DNA of 64,000 nt from an uncultured Altererythrobacter sp. Lineage in GTDB: Bacteria > Pseudomonadota > Alphaproteobacteria > Sphingomonadales > Sphingomonadaceae. A program made the translations under genes and the position numbers. Numbering within the stretch: position 1 is the first letter of the stretch; each line of letters begins with the position of its first letter. Below the pieces are notes generated by a model. That model was not told where the DNA came from, made no database searches, and saw only the letters and a list, made by a program, of their open reading frames with translations. Below are positions 36,203 to 45,648 of this stretch, piece by piece. Where the stretch lies: NCBI GenBank assembly GCA_946886565.1, contig CAMPIX010000001.1, forward strand, positions 198,045-262,044. Direction: 5' to 3'.

Positions 36203-37289
36203 CGAGGAACCCCTGCACCACGCGGTCGAGCGGCGGCACGTCGAGCAGGAAGCTGTCGTGGCCGAACGGGGCCGAAAGCTCGACAAAGCTCACCGGCGCG
36301 CCCGCTGCGTTCAAGGCGTGGACGACGTGGCGGCTCTCCGCGGTGGGGTAGAGCCAGTCGCTGTCGAAGCTCACGAGGCAGAAGCGCGCAGCTGCGCCGG
36401 CGAAGGCGTCGGCGAGCTTGCCGCCGTGCTCCTCCGCGATGTCGAAGTAGTCCATCGCGCGGGTGATGTAGAGGTAGGAGTTCGCGTCGAACCGCCGGGT
36501 GAAGCCGCTGCCCTGATAGCGCAGGTAGCTCTCGACCTGGAAATCGGCGTCGAACCCGAAGGACTTCGAATCGCGATCCTGGAGATTGCGGCCGAACTTC
36601 TCCGTCAGTCCGGCTTCGGAGAGGTAGGTGATGTGCGCCGCCATCCGCGCCACCGCCAGCCCCGCGTCGGGCGCCACGTCGTGCGCGTAGTAGTCGCCGT
36701 CGCGCCAGTTCGGGTCGGCCATGATCGCCTGCCGCCCGACCTCGTGGAAGGCGATGTTCTGCGCCGAGTGCCGCGCGGTCGTGGCGATCGCGAGCACCCG
36801 CGCGGCGCGCTCGGGGAAGTTGGCGGCCATGCTCAGCGCCTGCATTCCGCCCATCGACCCGCCGACCACCGCGTGCAGCCGTTCGATCCCCAGCCCGTCG
36901 AGCAGGGCGACGAGCCCGCGCACCATGTCGCGCACCGTGATCACGGGGAAGCGCATCGCGTAGGGCTTGCCGTCGGCGGCCGCGCTGGCGGGCCCGGTCG
37001 AGCCCATGCAGCTGCCGATCACATTGGCGCAGATCACGTGGTAGCGATCCGTGTCGATCGGCTTGCCGGGGCCCACCATTCGCTCCCACCAGCCGGGCTT
37101 GCCGGTCACGGGATGCGCGCTGGCGAGGTACTGATCGCCGGTCAGCGCGTGGCACACGAGGATCGCGTTGGCCTTGTCCGCCGCAAGCTCGCCATAGGTC
37201 TCGTAGGCGATCGTCGCGCCCGCCAGCGCCTGCCCGCCGTCGAGCGGGAGCGGGGCGGGGAGCGTGAAGGATTGCGAAGGCGTGCTCAA
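36195..37289 (-). CDS. metX: Homoserine O-acyltransferase
   Basis: A 364-residue alpha/beta hydrolase-fold acyltransferase that activates homoserine for methionine synthesis. The nucleophile is in [12 protein letters not shown], and [18 protein letters not shown] and the catalytic-His region [11 protein letters not shown] are conserved. I place the start at TTG 37289, behind an AAGG ribosome site: the frame is open upstream to 37487 but that part is a dispersed repeat. Substrate (acetyl- or succinyl-CoA) cannot be decided by eye. Confidence 0.9.
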   Translation of the reverse strand: MSTPSQSFTLPAPLPLDGGQALAGATIAYETYGELAADKANAILVCHALTGDQYLASAHPVTGKPGWWERMVGPGKPIDTDRYHVICANVIGSCMGSTGPASAAADGKPYAMRFPVITVRDMVRGLVALLDGLGIERLHAVVGGSMGGMQALSMAANFPERAARVLAIATTARHSAQNIAFHEVGRQAIMADPNWRDGDYYAHDVAPDAGLAVARMAAHITYLSEAGLTEKFGRNLQDRDSKSFGFDADFQVESYLRYQGSGFTRRFDANSYLYITRAMDYFDIAEEHGGKLADAFAGAAARFCLVSFDSDWLYPTAESRHVVHALNAAGAPVSFVELSAPFGHDSFLLDVPPLDRVVQGFLDG

Positions 37290-37387
37290 ACCGGACCTTG
37301 GGGCAAGAAAAAGAACGGTGGTTGGACTTCGTCCGCCTGCGACTCCAACAGGCGCAGCACGAACGGGCTTAAGGGTTCGCTCTCTAA

Positions 37388-37415
37388 CCGCTCGCCCTGA
37401 GCTTGTCGAAGGGCC
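37388..37415. repeat. Single CTTCGACAAGCTCAG-family repeat
   Basis: CGCCCTGAGCTTGTCGAAGGGC, the same core as the pair near 30.9 kb, lies between the divergent metX and hisC genes. Only one arm is seen here. Confidence 0.7.
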
Positions 37416-37442
37416 GTATTGCTTTAAGTGCCGATAGCCGAA

Positions 37443-38543
37443 ATGCCCGACCAACCCACCCGCAAGCACTGGATCGATGCGATCCACGCCTACGTGCCCG
37501 GCCGCGCGACCAGCGCCGACGGACGCGAGCTGGTCAAGCTCTCGGCCAACGAGAACCCGCTCGGCACCAGCCCGGCGGCGCTCGCCGCGCTAGAGACGGC
37601 CGCTCCGCCCTCCCGCTATCCCGACCCCGATGCGGCCGTACTGCGCGCGGCGATCGGCACGCTGCACGGGATCGACCCGGCGCGGATCGTCTGCGGCACC
37701 GGCTCGGACGAACTGCTCAACCTCGCTGCGCAGGGCTATGCAGGTCCGGGCGACGAGGTGCTGTTCACCCGCTACAGCTTCGTCGTCTACGACATCGCCG
37801 CGCGGCGCTGCGGCGCGACGCCGGTCGAGGCGGCGGACCGGGACTACGCGACCGACGTCGACGCGCTCCTCGGCGCGGTGACCGAGCGAACCCGCGTGGT
37901 CTTCCTCGCCAACCCCAACAACCCCACCGGCAGCTTCCTGCCCGCCAGCGAAGTCGCGCGGCTCCACGCCGGCCTGCCGCGCGACGTGCTGCTGGTGCTC
38001 GACCAGGCCTATGCCGAGTACCTCGCACCCGAAGACGACGACCGCGGCCTCGAGTTCGCCGCACGGCACGACAACGTGCTGGTCACCCGCACGTTCTCCA
38101 AGATCTACGGTCTCGCGGGCGAGCGGATCGGGTGGGCGACCGGCGCGCCCGAGATCGTCGACACGCTCAACCGCATCCGCGGGCCGTTCAACGTCACCAA
38201 TCACGGGCAGGCGGCAGCGCTCGCGGCGCTCGACGACCAAAGCTTCGTCGAGCATTCGCGCGAGCACAACGCCGCCGAACTCGCGCGCTTCGCGGAGCGC
38301 ATCGAAGCGCTCGGCAACCACGGCCTGCGCGCGCTGCCGAGCCGGGGCAACTTCGTGCTCGTGCTGTTCGAGGGCGCCCTGACCGCCGCCGCCGCGCTCG
38401 ACGGGCTCGCCGAAGCCGGCTTCGCGGTGCGCCACCTGCCCGGCCAGGGTCTCGCCCACGGGCTGCGGATCACCATCGGCACGCGCGAGCAAATGGACGC
38501 GATCGCCGAGGCGCTGCGCACGTTGGCGGAGCGCGCGCGGTGA
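37443..38543 (+). CDS. hisC: Histidinol-phosphate/aromatic aminotransferase
   Basis: A 366-residue PLP-dependent class I aminotransferase. The substrate loop is [23 protein letters not shown] follows, and the PLP lysine is in [15 protein letters not shown]. It is followed at once by prephenate dehydrogenase, so it probably makes tyrosine and phenylalanine as well as, or instead of, histidinol phosphate. The ATG at 37443 is preferred over a GTG five codons earlier. Confidence 0.93.
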   Translation: MPDQPTRKHWIDAIHAYVPGRATSADGRELVKLSANENPLGTSPAALAALETAAPPSRYPDPDAAVLRAAIGTLHGIDPARIVCGTGSDELLNLAAQGYAGPGDEVLFTRYSFVVYDIAARRCGATPVEAADRDYATDVDALLGAVTERTRVVFLANPNNPTGSFLPASEVARLHAGLPRDVLLVLDQAYAEYLAPEDDDRGLEFAARHDNVLVTRTFSKIYGLAGERIGWATGAPEIVDTLNRIRGPFNVTNHGQAAALAALDDQSFVEHSREHNAAELARFAERIEALGNHGLRALPSRGNFVLVLFEGALTAAAALDGLAEAGFAVRHLPGQGLAHGLRITIGTREQMDAIAEALRTLAERAR

Positions 38544-39445
38544 GCATCGAGCGCGTCGCTATCATCGGCCTGGGACTGCTCGGCGGCTCGGTCGGCCTCG
38601 CGGTCGCCGAGCATCTGCCCGGCGTCATGACCACCGGCTACGACGCCGATCCCGCAGTCCGCCGCCGCGCCGCCGAACGCGGGCTCGTCGGCACGGTCTG
38701 CGCTACACCTGAGGACGCGGTGCACGCAGCCGATCTCGTGCTGCTCTGCGTGCCCGTCGGCGCGATGGGCAAGGCGGCGCGGGCATTCGCCTCAGCCCTG
38801 CCCGTGCGCGCGATCGTCAGCGACGTCGGCTCCTCCAAGCAATCGGTCGGCGCAGCCTTGGCAGAGGCCCTGCCCGGCCGCCGGATCATCCCCGCGCACC
38901 CGGTCGCGGGCACCGAGCGCAGCGGGCCCGACGCCGGCTTCGCCACCCTGTTCCACCACCGCTGGTGCATCCTCACTCCGCCCGCCGACGCCGACCCGGC
39001 GGCGGTCGCGCAACTCGCTGCCTTCTGGGAAGCGCTCGGCGCCAAGGTCGAGACGATGGACGCCGCGCACCACGACCTCGTGCTCGCTGTCACCAGCCAC
39101 ATCCCGCACCTGATCGCCTACACCATCGTCGGCACCGCCTCGGATCTCGAGGATGTGACCCGCAGCGAGGTGATCAAGTATTCCGCGGGCGGCTTCCGCG
39201 ACTTCACCCGCATCGCGGCGAGCGACCCGACGATGTGGCGCGACGTGTTCCTCTCCAACCGCGACGCGGTGCTCGAGATGCTCGGCCGCTTCACCGAGGA
39301 CCTTACCGCGCTGCAACGCGCGATCCGCCGCGACGACGGCGAGGCGCTGTTCGATCTCTTCACCCGCACCCGCGACATTCGCCGCTCGATCGTCGAACAG
39401 GGCCAGGACGACGCAAGACCAGACTTCGGGCGGGCGGATCACTAA
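38540..39445 (+). CDS. tyrA: Prephenate/arogenate dehydrogenase family protein
   Basis: A 301-residue NAD(P)-dependent dehydrogenase. The Rossmann motif is [27 protein letters not shown] and [14 protein letters not shown] are conserved, and SHIPHLIAY carries the catalytic histidine region. It converts prephenate or arogenate toward tyrosine. The GTG start overlaps the hisC stop (GTGA), so the two are translationally coupled. Confidence 0.93.
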   Translation: MSIERVAIIGLGLLGGSVGLAVAEHLPGVMTTGYDADPAVRRRAAERGLVGTVCATPEDAVHAADLVLLCVPVGAMGKAARAFASALPVRAIVSDVGSSKQSVGAALAEALPGRRIIPAHPVAGTERSGPDAGFATLFHHRWCILTPPADADPAAVAQLAAFWEALGAKVETMDAAHHDLVLAVTSHIPHLIAYTIVGTASDLEDVTRSEVIKYSAGGFRDFTRIAASDPTMWRDVFLSNRDAVLEMLGRFTEDLTALQRAIRRDDGEALFDLFTRTRDIRRSIVEQGQDDARPDFGRADH

Positions 39446-39504
39446 AGCGGCGTTGGTGCGCCGATCACGTTGATCGCATCGACCCGTGACGATAGCGTCG
39501 CGCG

Positions 39505-39942
39505 ATGCAAATCGAGCTAACCTGCAACCCGACGGACGACGAGGCTGAAACGCTGAGCCGCGCGATCAGGGAATTCAACGCCGAAGCGATTCGCGATCTC
39601 GAACCGGTGGAAGCGGAGAAGCGGTTCCACGTCCTGACGAAGTCCGAAAGCGGAGACGTGCTCGGAGGTATCCGCGCCACGTGCTTCTGGAACACACTGC
39701 ACATCGAGTTGCTGTGGTTGTCCGAAGAGCTGCGAGGCGGAGGAGTTGGGCGGCAACTCGTTGAGACCGCAGAGGACTTCGCCCGAAAGCATGGGTGCGA
39801 AAATTCTTTCGTCGAGACAACAAGTTGGCAGGCCAGACCGTTTTATGAGAAGAACGGATATCGACATATTGCGACGCTGAACGGGCGTCCGCGCGGGCAC
39901 GCTTCGCACTATCTGACCAAGACCCTTTTCAAGCGCGCTTGA
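39505..39942 (+). CDS. GNAT family N-acetyltransferase
   Basis: A 145-residue GNAT protein. LLWLSEELRGGGVGRQLVETA is motif A, and the end WQARPFYEKNGYRHIATL is typical of the family. Its codon use is visibly less GC-biased than its neighbours, hinting at recent acquisition. No substrate is suggested by the context. Confidence 0.85.
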   Translation: MQIELTCNPTDDEAETLSRAIREFNAEAIRDLEPVEAEKRFHVLTKSESGDVLGGIRATCFWNTLHIELLWLSEELRGGGVGRQLVETAEDFARKHGCENSFVETTSWQARPFYEKNGYRHIATLNGRPRGHASHYLTKTLFKRA

Positions 39943-39985
39943 GATTACCGGGCGGCATCCGCTTGGCGTTCGTTTTATCGGCGCC

Positions 39986-40684
39986 TCACCGTCTGGGATC
40001 GCCCGAAGCATTCAACGCATTGATCGCCTCGGTCACCCGCGCTTCCACCTCGGCGCGCGGGAGCCCCGGTTGGATCGGTTCGGCGAAGCGGTAGGTGATC
40101 GTGCCGGGGCGCTTGAGCCCGCGGTGGTAGAGCGGGCCGCTGTTCACCGCGACCGGCACCACCGGCAGGCCGAGCAGCTTGTAGAGCCCGGCGAAGCCCG
40201 ATTGCAGGGTGCCGCGTTCGCCGTGCGGAACCCGCGTGCCCTCGGGGAAGATCACCAGCGGGCGCCCTTGCGCCGAATAGGTCCGCGCTGCTGCGATCAT
40301 CGCCCGCAAGGCCCGCGCGCCTCCCTCCCGCGCTACCGGGATGCAGCCATAGGCCCGCGCTGCCCTTCCCCATCCGGGGATGCCGAAAAGCTCGCGCTTG
40401 GCGAAGGGGGCCGGCCATTCGAACAGGCACGGCGCGTCGATCGCCTCGAAGAAGCTCTCGTGCCGGATCGCGTAGAGCGCGGGGCCGGCGATCGGCGCCC
40501 CCTCCACCCGCACCCGGATGCCGAGGAACGCGCGCGCGCAGAGGCGATGGTATCCGCACCAGCCCGCCACCACCGCGCCCAGCGCGGGGCGGCTCACCGG
40601 CGCCGCCGCGACCGCGGCGAGCACGTAGAACACGCTGCCGAGGTAGAACGCGAAGTAGAACCCGATGTTGCGCAGCACGATCAT
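39986..40684 (-). CDS. plsC: 1-acyl-sn-glycerol-3-phosphate acyltransferase
   Basis: A 232-residue PlsC-type acyltransferase. The HxxxxD equivalent is in RHESFFEAID, the phosphate-binding FPEGTR follows, and an N-terminal membrane segment is YFAFYLGSVFYVLAAVAAA. It acylates lysophosphatidate in phospholipid synthesis. The ATG overlaps the stop of the YdcF gene (ATGA), making it the last gene of the ftsE-ftsX-ydcF-plsC operon. Confidence 0.9.
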   Translation of the reverse strand: MIVLRNIGFYFAFYLGSVFYVLAAVAAAPVSRPALGAVVAGWCGYHRLCARAFLGIRVRVEGAPIAGPALYAIRHESFFEAIDAPCLFEWPAPFAKRELFGIPGWGRAARAYGCIPVAREGGARALRAMIAAARTYSAQGRPLVIFPEGTRVPHGERGTLQSGFAGLYKLLGLPVVPVAVNSGPLYHRGLKRPGTITYRFAEPIQPGLPRAEVEARVTEAINALNASGDPRR

Positions 40685-41208
40685 GCCACCACCCGCGCCG
40701 CGGTGCTCGCGAGCAGCTTGTGATATTCGAGCACGAGGATGCGCAGCGAGGGCCGCGAGGGCACACCGTCGCGCACGACCTCGACCCCTTCCGGCAGCGT
40801 GCGCGCCAGTTCGCCCGCTGCACGGCGCATGTGCCAGTCGCTGGTGACGAGCCGCAACGAACGAACCTTGCGCCGCTCGACCCAGCGCGCGGTCTCGGTC
40901 GCGTTGCTGCGCGTGTCGACCGCGTTGAAGCCGAGCGAGATGCAGCAATCCATCAGCGCCATCGGCACGTCGAATTCAGCGGCGAACTCGGCTGGCCGCA
41001 CTTCCGGATCGACTCCGGTAACGAGCAAGGCCCCCGCCTGCCCCTCGCGCACGACCTCGATCCCGCGTTCGATGCGGCCCGCGGCCCCGGTCGGCACGAT
41101 CACCGCGTCGGTCTTCACCGCGCCCGCCGGGCCCGGCAGCGCGACCGCGAACCACAGGAAACCCAGCGCCCATAGCATGAGCGCGGCCGCGGCGATCCGG
41201 CGGATCAC
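40681..41208 (-). CDS. YdcF/DUF218 family envelope protein
   Basis: A 175-residue protein with an N-terminal membrane anchor (IAAAALMLWALGFLWFAVAL) and a DUF218 domain: AVIVPTGAAGRIERGIEV, ALLVTGVDP, NATETARWV and LRLVTSDWHMRRA. Members bind or modify envelope carbohydrate or lipid intermediates. The GTG start overlaps the ftsX stop (GTGA). Its place between ftsX and plsC suggests an envelope role. Confidence 0.85.
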   Translation of the reverse strand: MIRRIAAAALMLWALGFLWFAVALPGPAGAVKTDAVIVPTGAAGRIERGIEVVREGQAGALLVTGVDPEVRPAEFAAEFDVPMALMDCCISLGFNAVDTRSNATETARWVERRKVRSLRLVTSDWHMRRAAGELARTLPEGVEVVRDGVPSRPSLRILVLEYHKLLASTAARVVA

Positions 41209-42137
41209 AGGATGCGCCTCAGCGCGGCAAGCACGGTAAGCCGCGCGGTCACCATCGCGATCGCCACGCCCGCAAGCGGGATCGCTGCGAGAGCAAACCA
41301 GTCGGTCGGGCCCAAGCCGCCGCCCGCGACCATGCCCGAGCCGAGCGCGGCGAACTGCCCCCCAAGCAGCGTAACCGCGACAACTCCGATCGCCAGCCCC
41401 ACGGTGCCGCCGAGCACTGCATCGTAACCGATCGAGCGCTGGAAGATGCGCGCGATCTGCCCGTCGGTGCCACCGAGCAGGTGGACGATCTCGATCGTGT
41501 CGCGATTGCCCCCGAGCGCCGAGCGGGCCGCCAGCCACACCGCCGCTGCGCTCGTCAGCGCGAGCAGCACGACCAGTGCGATTGCGAGCCATTGAAGCGA
41601 AGCGATCGCCCCGAAGACAGGTTGCAGCCAGCTCGATTGCGCGTCGACCCGCGCTGCGGGTGCGACCTCGGCAAGCCGCGCCTGGAGCCGGGCGATCGCC
41701 TCGCCGTCGGCCGCGCCGCGCAGCCGCACGTCGATCAACGCGGGGATCGGCACAGTGGCTTCGGTCGCGCCGACCCCTAGCCAGGGTTCGAGCAGCGCCT
41801 CGAGCTCGCTCTCGGGCACGCGGCGATGGCTCGCGACCGCGGGATCGGCGGCAAGCGCGCGTTCGACCGCACGCGCCTGCCGCTCGCGCGCCGCAGGCAG
41901 CGCCTCGACCACTTGCACGGTCGCTCCGCCCGCGAGTTCGGCGCGCGCGGCCTCGGTCATGTTCTGCAGCGCGAGGCCGCCCGCGGCGGCGACCACCGTC
42001 AGCGCGACCATAATGGCGATCACCCACGGCATCGGACCCGAGAGGCGCGCCTGCGGCACGAGCCGCGCCTCGCGCTCGCCGCCGAACTTCGCGCGCCCGC
42101 GGCCGAGCGCGCGATCGAGCACCGGGGGCCGCTTCAC
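41205..42137 (-). CDS. ftsX: Cell-division ABC transporter permease FtsX
   Basis: A 310-residue protein. A basic cytoplasmic head precedes four transmembrane segments (WVIAIMVALTVVAAAGGLAL; then LAIALVVLLALTSAAAVWLA and two more), with a periplasmic loop (about 60-180) between the first and second. IEIVHLLGGTDGQIARIFQ is the conserved FtsX coupling segment. With FtsE it controls septal peptidoglycan hydrolases. It is coupled to ftsE by ATGA. Confidence 0.9.
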   Translation of the reverse strand: MKRPPVLDRALGRGRAKFGGEREARLVPQARLSGPMPWVIAIMVALTVVAAAGGLALQNMTEAARAELAGGATVQVVEALPAARERQARAVERALAADPAVASHRRVPESELEALLEPWLGVGATEATVPIPALIDVRLRGAADGEAIARLQARLAEVAPAARVDAQSSWLQPVFGAIASLQWLAIALVVLLALTSAAAVWLAARSALGGNRDTIEIVHLLGGTDGQIARIFQRSIGYDAVLGGTVGLAIGVVAVTLLGGQFAALGSGMVAGGGLGPTDWFALAAIPLAGVAIAMVTARLTVLAALRRIL

Positions 42138-42880
42138 GGCTCGATCCTCTCGCGGCGCACTGCGCTGCCCGTGGCGCGCGGCGGATAGCGCAGCGCGCCG
42201 GTGGGATCGGACAGCCGCCCCTTGTCGAGCCGCATGATCAGCGAATCGGGCACCTTCTTGAGCAGGTGGACGTCGTGGGTTGCGACCACCACCGTGGTGC
42301 CCAGCCGGTTGAGCGCCTCGAACAACCGCAGCAGCTTCAACGCCATCTCGGGATCGACGTTGCCGGTCGGCTCGTCCGCCACCAGCATGTCGGGTCGGCC
42401 GATCACCGCGCGCGCGATCGCGACGCGCTGCTGCTCGCCGCCCGAAAGCGTCGCCGGGCGTGCCTGGTGGCGGTGCGACAGACCGACCCAGTCGAGCATA
42501 TCGGAAACGGGCTTCACCACGTCCGCCTCGGACACGCCCGAAACGCGCAGCGGAAGCGCGACGTTGTCGAACGCGGAGAGGTGCGGGACGAGCCGGAAGT
42601 CCTGAAACACCACGCCGAGCCGGCGCCGGAATGCGGGCAGCCGGGCGCGCGGCAGGGTGATCACGTCGGTCCCGAACATGCGGATCGCCCCGCGCGAGGG
42701 CCGCTGCGCCAGATAGAGCAGCCGCAGGAGCGAGGTCTTGCCCGCGCCGCTCGCGCCGGTGAGGAAGTAGAAGCTGCCCGGGAACAGCGTGAACGAAACG
42801 TCGCGCAGCACTTCGCCTTCGGTGCCGTAACGCAATCCGACATTGTCGAATGCGACGATCTCGGCGTCGTGATCGCTCAT
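42134..42880 (-). CDS. ftsE: Cell-division ABC transporter ATP-binding protein FtsE
   Basis: A 248-residue ABC ATPase: Walker A TGASGAGKTSLLRLL, Q-loop VVFQDFRLVPHL, signature LSGGEQQRVAIARA, Walker B LVADEPTGNVD, switch VVVATHD. The start ATG at 42880 is the first giving the normal N-terminus (an upstream in-frame ATG adds 12 residues). It is divergent from the zinc-ribbon gene across a 156-base gap. Confidence 0.93.
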   Translation of the reverse strand: MSDHDAEIVAFDNVGLRYGTEGEVLRDVSFTLFPGSFYFLTGASGAGKTSLLRLLYLAQRPSRGAIRMFGTDVITLPRARLPAFRRRLGVVFQDFRLVPHLSAFDNVALPLRVSGVSEADVVKPVSDMLDWVGLSHRHQARPATLSGGEQQRVAIARAVIGRPDMLVADEPTGNVDPEMALKLLRLFEALNRLGTTVVVATHDVHLLKKVPDSLIMRLDKGRLSDPTGALRYPPRATGSAVRRERIEP

Positions 42881-43036
42881 GGGCGAAACCCGGTTCGCGC
42901 TGTCGGAAGGGGGCAAGTCGGCATCTGCGCGCGGCTATAGCGGCGCTTCGGTGTGGAAAAAAGCCGCTGCCGCCGCCCGTCCACGCCGGGCGAGCCTTGT
43001 TGCGATTCGCGTCGCACCGTAAGGGTCGCGATTACA

Positions 43037-43855
43037 ATGATCATCGCCTGCCCCGCCTGCGCAACGCGCTACGTCGTGCCCGACAGCGCGATCGGTGTCG
43101 ACGGGCGCACGGTTCGCTGCGCGAAATGCCGGCACAGCTGGTTCCAGGAAGGCAGCGGAACAGACCTCGGGGCGGCGCCCGCCAAAGCCGCGGCGGCTGC
43201 ACCCACTCCTCCGCCGCCTGCTCCCGAACCCCGATCTGCACCTCCCCCGCCGCCGGAGCCGGAGCCGGAGCCGGAGGAGATCGCGCAGCCCACCCCCGTT
43301 CCCCCGCCCTCGCCGGACTATGCCGGTGAGCCGGTGAGCCGGGCCGAAGTGATCCCGCCGGTCTTCGAGAACGACGAGATCGACGACGGATATTCCCCCT
43401 TCGCTGCCGAACCGCCGTTTCGCCCGCGCCGCAACATGCTGCGGATTTGGACCATCGCCGCGGCAGTCTTCGCCGTGCTCGCGCTGGGCACGATCGGTGC
43501 GGTCAGCTACTGGGGTCTGCCCGACTGGGTGCCGATCAGCCGCCCGACCTTCGCGGTCGAACAACCCGATCTGGTGCTCGAATTCCCGCCCGGCCAGCAA
43601 GACCGCCGCACGCTGCCCAACGGGACCGAGTTCTTCGGTGCGAGCGGCACGATCACCAACGTCGGGCGCGAGACGCGCAGCGTGCCCTCGATCCTGATCG
43701 TGATGCGCGATGCGCGCGACCGGATCGTCTACAGCTGGGAAGTCGCGCCGCCGAAGCCACGCCTCGCACCGGGCGAGAGCATGACCATCAACGAGGCGGT
43801 GACCGACGTTCCCAAGGCGGCAAAGTTCGCCGAGATCGGCTGGAAACCGGACTGA
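43037..43855 (+). CDS. MJ0042-type zinc-ribbon membrane protein
   Basis: A 272-residue protein. An N-terminal zinc ribbon has paired cysteines (IIACPACATRYVV and VRCAKCRHSWFQ). A proline/glutamate-rich linker (about 45-110) follows, then one transmembrane helix (IWTIAAAVFAVLALGTIGAV) and a periplasmic beta-sandwich-like domain similar to DUF3426 (FFGASGTITNVGRETRSVPSI). This arrangement beside ftsEX is common in sphingomonads. Its function is unknown; it could sense or bind something at the envelope. Confidence 0.85.
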   Translation: MIIACPACATRYVVPDSAIGVDGRTVRCAKCRHSWFQEGSGTDLGAAPAKAAAAAPTPPPPAPEPRSAPPPPPEPEPEPEEIAQPTPVPPPSPDYAGEPVSRAEVIPPVFENDEIDDGYSPFAAEPPFRPRRNMLRIWTIAAAVFAVLALGTIGAVSYWGLPDWVPISRPTFAVEQPDLVLEFPPGQQDRRTLPNGTEFFGASGTITNVGRETRSVPSILIVMRDARDRIVYSWEVAPPKPRLAPGESMTINEAVTDVPKAAKFAEIGWKPD

Positions 43856-43952
43856 GCGACAGCCCCGTCGTCAAACCGCTTGCGGAGCCCGCGCCCTGTT
43901 GCTAGTGGCGCGCGCCTACCCCCCAAGGGCGCCCGCGCCCTTCTGGCTGAGT

Positions 43953-44039
43953 GCGGTCGTGGCGGAACTGGTAGACGCGCAACGTTGAGGTCGTTGTGGG
44001 CGAAAGCCCGTGGAAGTTCGAGTCTTCTCGACCGCACCA
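43953..44039 (+). tRNA. tRNA-Leu (anticodon GAG)
   Basis: A class II tRNA with long variable arm. The acceptor GCGGTCG pairs with CGACCGC, the anticodon stem is CAACG/CGTTG with loop TTGAGGT (anticodon GAG), and the variable stem is GGGC/GCCC. Discriminator A and encoded CCA are present. Confidence 0.97.
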
Positions 44040-44251
44040 AAGTCCTGAGGGTCCCCCCGGATTCGGAAGACGCCCGAACCGCGTGTCCGGAAGGACGCGA
44101 TCCCGTAGCCGTTCGCCATTTCCTCGAAGTGCTGGGCCCGACCGCGATCGCTCGTGGCGGTTACTGATCTTGCGTCGGGGGCGTCTCGCCGTAAGGCGAT
44201 CTTAACCATCGAAGGGCAATGCTATCGGGCCCCGACGCATTGGGGGAGGCA

Positions 44252-44623
44252 ATGAAGACAATCCTGGTCGCAGACGACGAGCCGCTCCTCACCGAGCTGC
44301 TCGAATATCGCCTTTCCGCGCGGAATTATCGCCCGGTGATCGCGCGCGACGGCCGCGAGGCGCTGGCGCGGCTTCAGGACTCCGATCCCGATGCCGTCGT
44401 GCTCGACGCCATGATGCCAGTTCATGACGGTTTCGAGGTGCTCCGCCGCATTCGGGCCTCGGCCGATCATGCCCGGATTCCGGTGATCATGCTGACAGCG
44501 CGCAGAGGCGAACAGGATGTCGTAGGCGCGCTCGAACTGGGCGCGAACGACTATCTGATCAAGCCTTTCATGCCCGAAGAACTGCTCGCGCGGCTGGCGC
44601 GTCTGCTGAAGGATTCGGAGTGA
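44252..44623 (+). CDS. Stand-alone response regulator receiver
   Basis: A 123-residue single receiver domain with no output domain. The acidic pocket is VADDEP, the phospho-acceptor is D52 in VVLDAMMP, the switch Thr is in MLTARRG and K104 is in LIKPF. A GGGGGAGG ribosome site precedes the ATG. It is the first gene of an operon with a beta-barrel, a HEAT protein and a glycosyltransferase, overlapping the next gene (GTGA). It may pass its phosphoryl state on by protein contact. Confidence 0.93.
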   Translation: MKTILVADDEPLLTELLEYRLSARNYRPVIARDGREALARLQDSDPDAVVLDAMMPVHDGFEVLRRIRASADHARIPVIMLTARRGEQDVVGALELGANDYLIKPFMPEELLARLARLLKDSE

Positions 44624-45642
44624 GGTTGCCTGTCGCCTTGCTGGCCGTCTCCGCCGCGCTGGCCGCGGCGCCATCGGCGACCGCCCAGGATGCTCGCCCA
44701 TACGACGAAGCGGTGGCTGCCCGCCAGACAGGCGATCCTGAGCGTGCGGTGGCGCTGCTTGAACCGTGGGTTGCAACCCATCCCGAAGATGTCGACGCTC
44801 GGCTACAGCTCGGCTTCGCACGCCTCGCACTAGGGGAGCTCGACGCTGCGGAGGCGGACTTTCGCGCGGTGCTGGCCGCGGCGCCCGATTATCGCGACGC
44901 CCGGGAAGGGCTCGATATGGTCGCTCGCGCCCGAAGCCCGGACGCAGGATCGCGGCGGGGGTTCGTGGTGATCGAAGGCGCCATCGCCGATCTTTCGCGA
45001 GGACGCAGCAGCTGGCGCGAGGCTGCGGTCTCCGGAGTGGTCCCGGTCGATCCCGCCACGACGCTAGACTTTCGCGGTGCCTACTATCGACGCTTCGATC
45101 TCGACGATGTCGAACTGGCCGCGGGCGCGAACAGGCAGGTATCGCGCGACACCTGGATTCGCTTCGGTGCTTCTGCAACGCCCCATGCAGACTTCCGGCC
45201 CGAATGGGGCGTGGCCGCGGGTGTCGATCATCGCTTCGGGGACGAGGTGAATCCCACGCTGATCGGTGTGGATCTGCGCTATGAGAAATTTCCGCTGCAG
45301 GACGTCGTCACGGTAGCGCCTCAGCTGACGCGGTATTTCGCCGATGGCCGTATGTCGGGAACGGTACGGGCCATCGGCACGATCGCCGATGGCGGCACGA
45401 TCCGGCTGGGCGGCCTGGCGCGACTGGACTACATGCCGTCCGATCGCATGCGGATTTATGGCGGAGTGGGCTATGGGCCGGACACCGATCTGGGGGTCGT
45501 CACCGACACGGCCTCGCTCTTCGGCGGGATAGAGGTGCCGGTTCTGGATCGCCTTTCCCTGGTCGGGGCGGTATCGCATGAATGGCGAGAGGACGGGCTC
45601 GACCGTACCGAAGGGCGGCTCGGCCTCAAAATCGGATTCTAG
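44620..45642 (+). CDS. TPR plus YaiO-type outer-membrane beta-barrel protein
   Basis: A 340-residue exported protein. A signal peptide (about 1-23, cut after ATA-Q) and two to three TPR units (AVAARQTGDPERAVALLEPW; ARLALGELDAAEADFRAVLA) precede a beta-barrel domain of about 220 residues with alternating strands and a terminal phenylalanine (RLGLKIGF). The TPR-plus-barrel plan is a small version of the PgaA exopolysaccharide pore. The GTG start overlaps the receiver gene. The likely role is export of the polymer made by the glycosyltransferase two genes on. Confidence 0.82.
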   Translation: MRLPVALLAVSAALAAAPSATAQDARPYDEAVAARQTGDPERAVALLEPWVATHPEDVDARLQLGFARLALGELDAAEADFRAVLAAAPDYRDAREGLDMVARARSPDAGSRRGFVVIEGAIADLSRGRSSWREAAVSGVVPVDPATTLDFRGAYYRRFDLDDVELAAGANRQVSRDTWIRFGASATPHADFRPEWGVAAGVDHRFGDEVNPTLIGVDLRYEKFPLQDVVTVAPQLTRYFADGRMSGTVRAIGTIADGGTIRLGGLARLDYMPSDRMRIYGGVGYGPDTDLGVVTDTASLFGGIEVPVLDRLSLVGAVSHEWREDGLDRTEGRLGLKIGF

Positions 45643-45648
45643 GGGATC

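Noticed and set aside
37290..37442. A SAM-type riboswitch upstream of metX
   Set aside because: I could not find the conserved helices or pseudoknot of known SAM or SAH riboswitches; the stretch contains a dispersed repeat.
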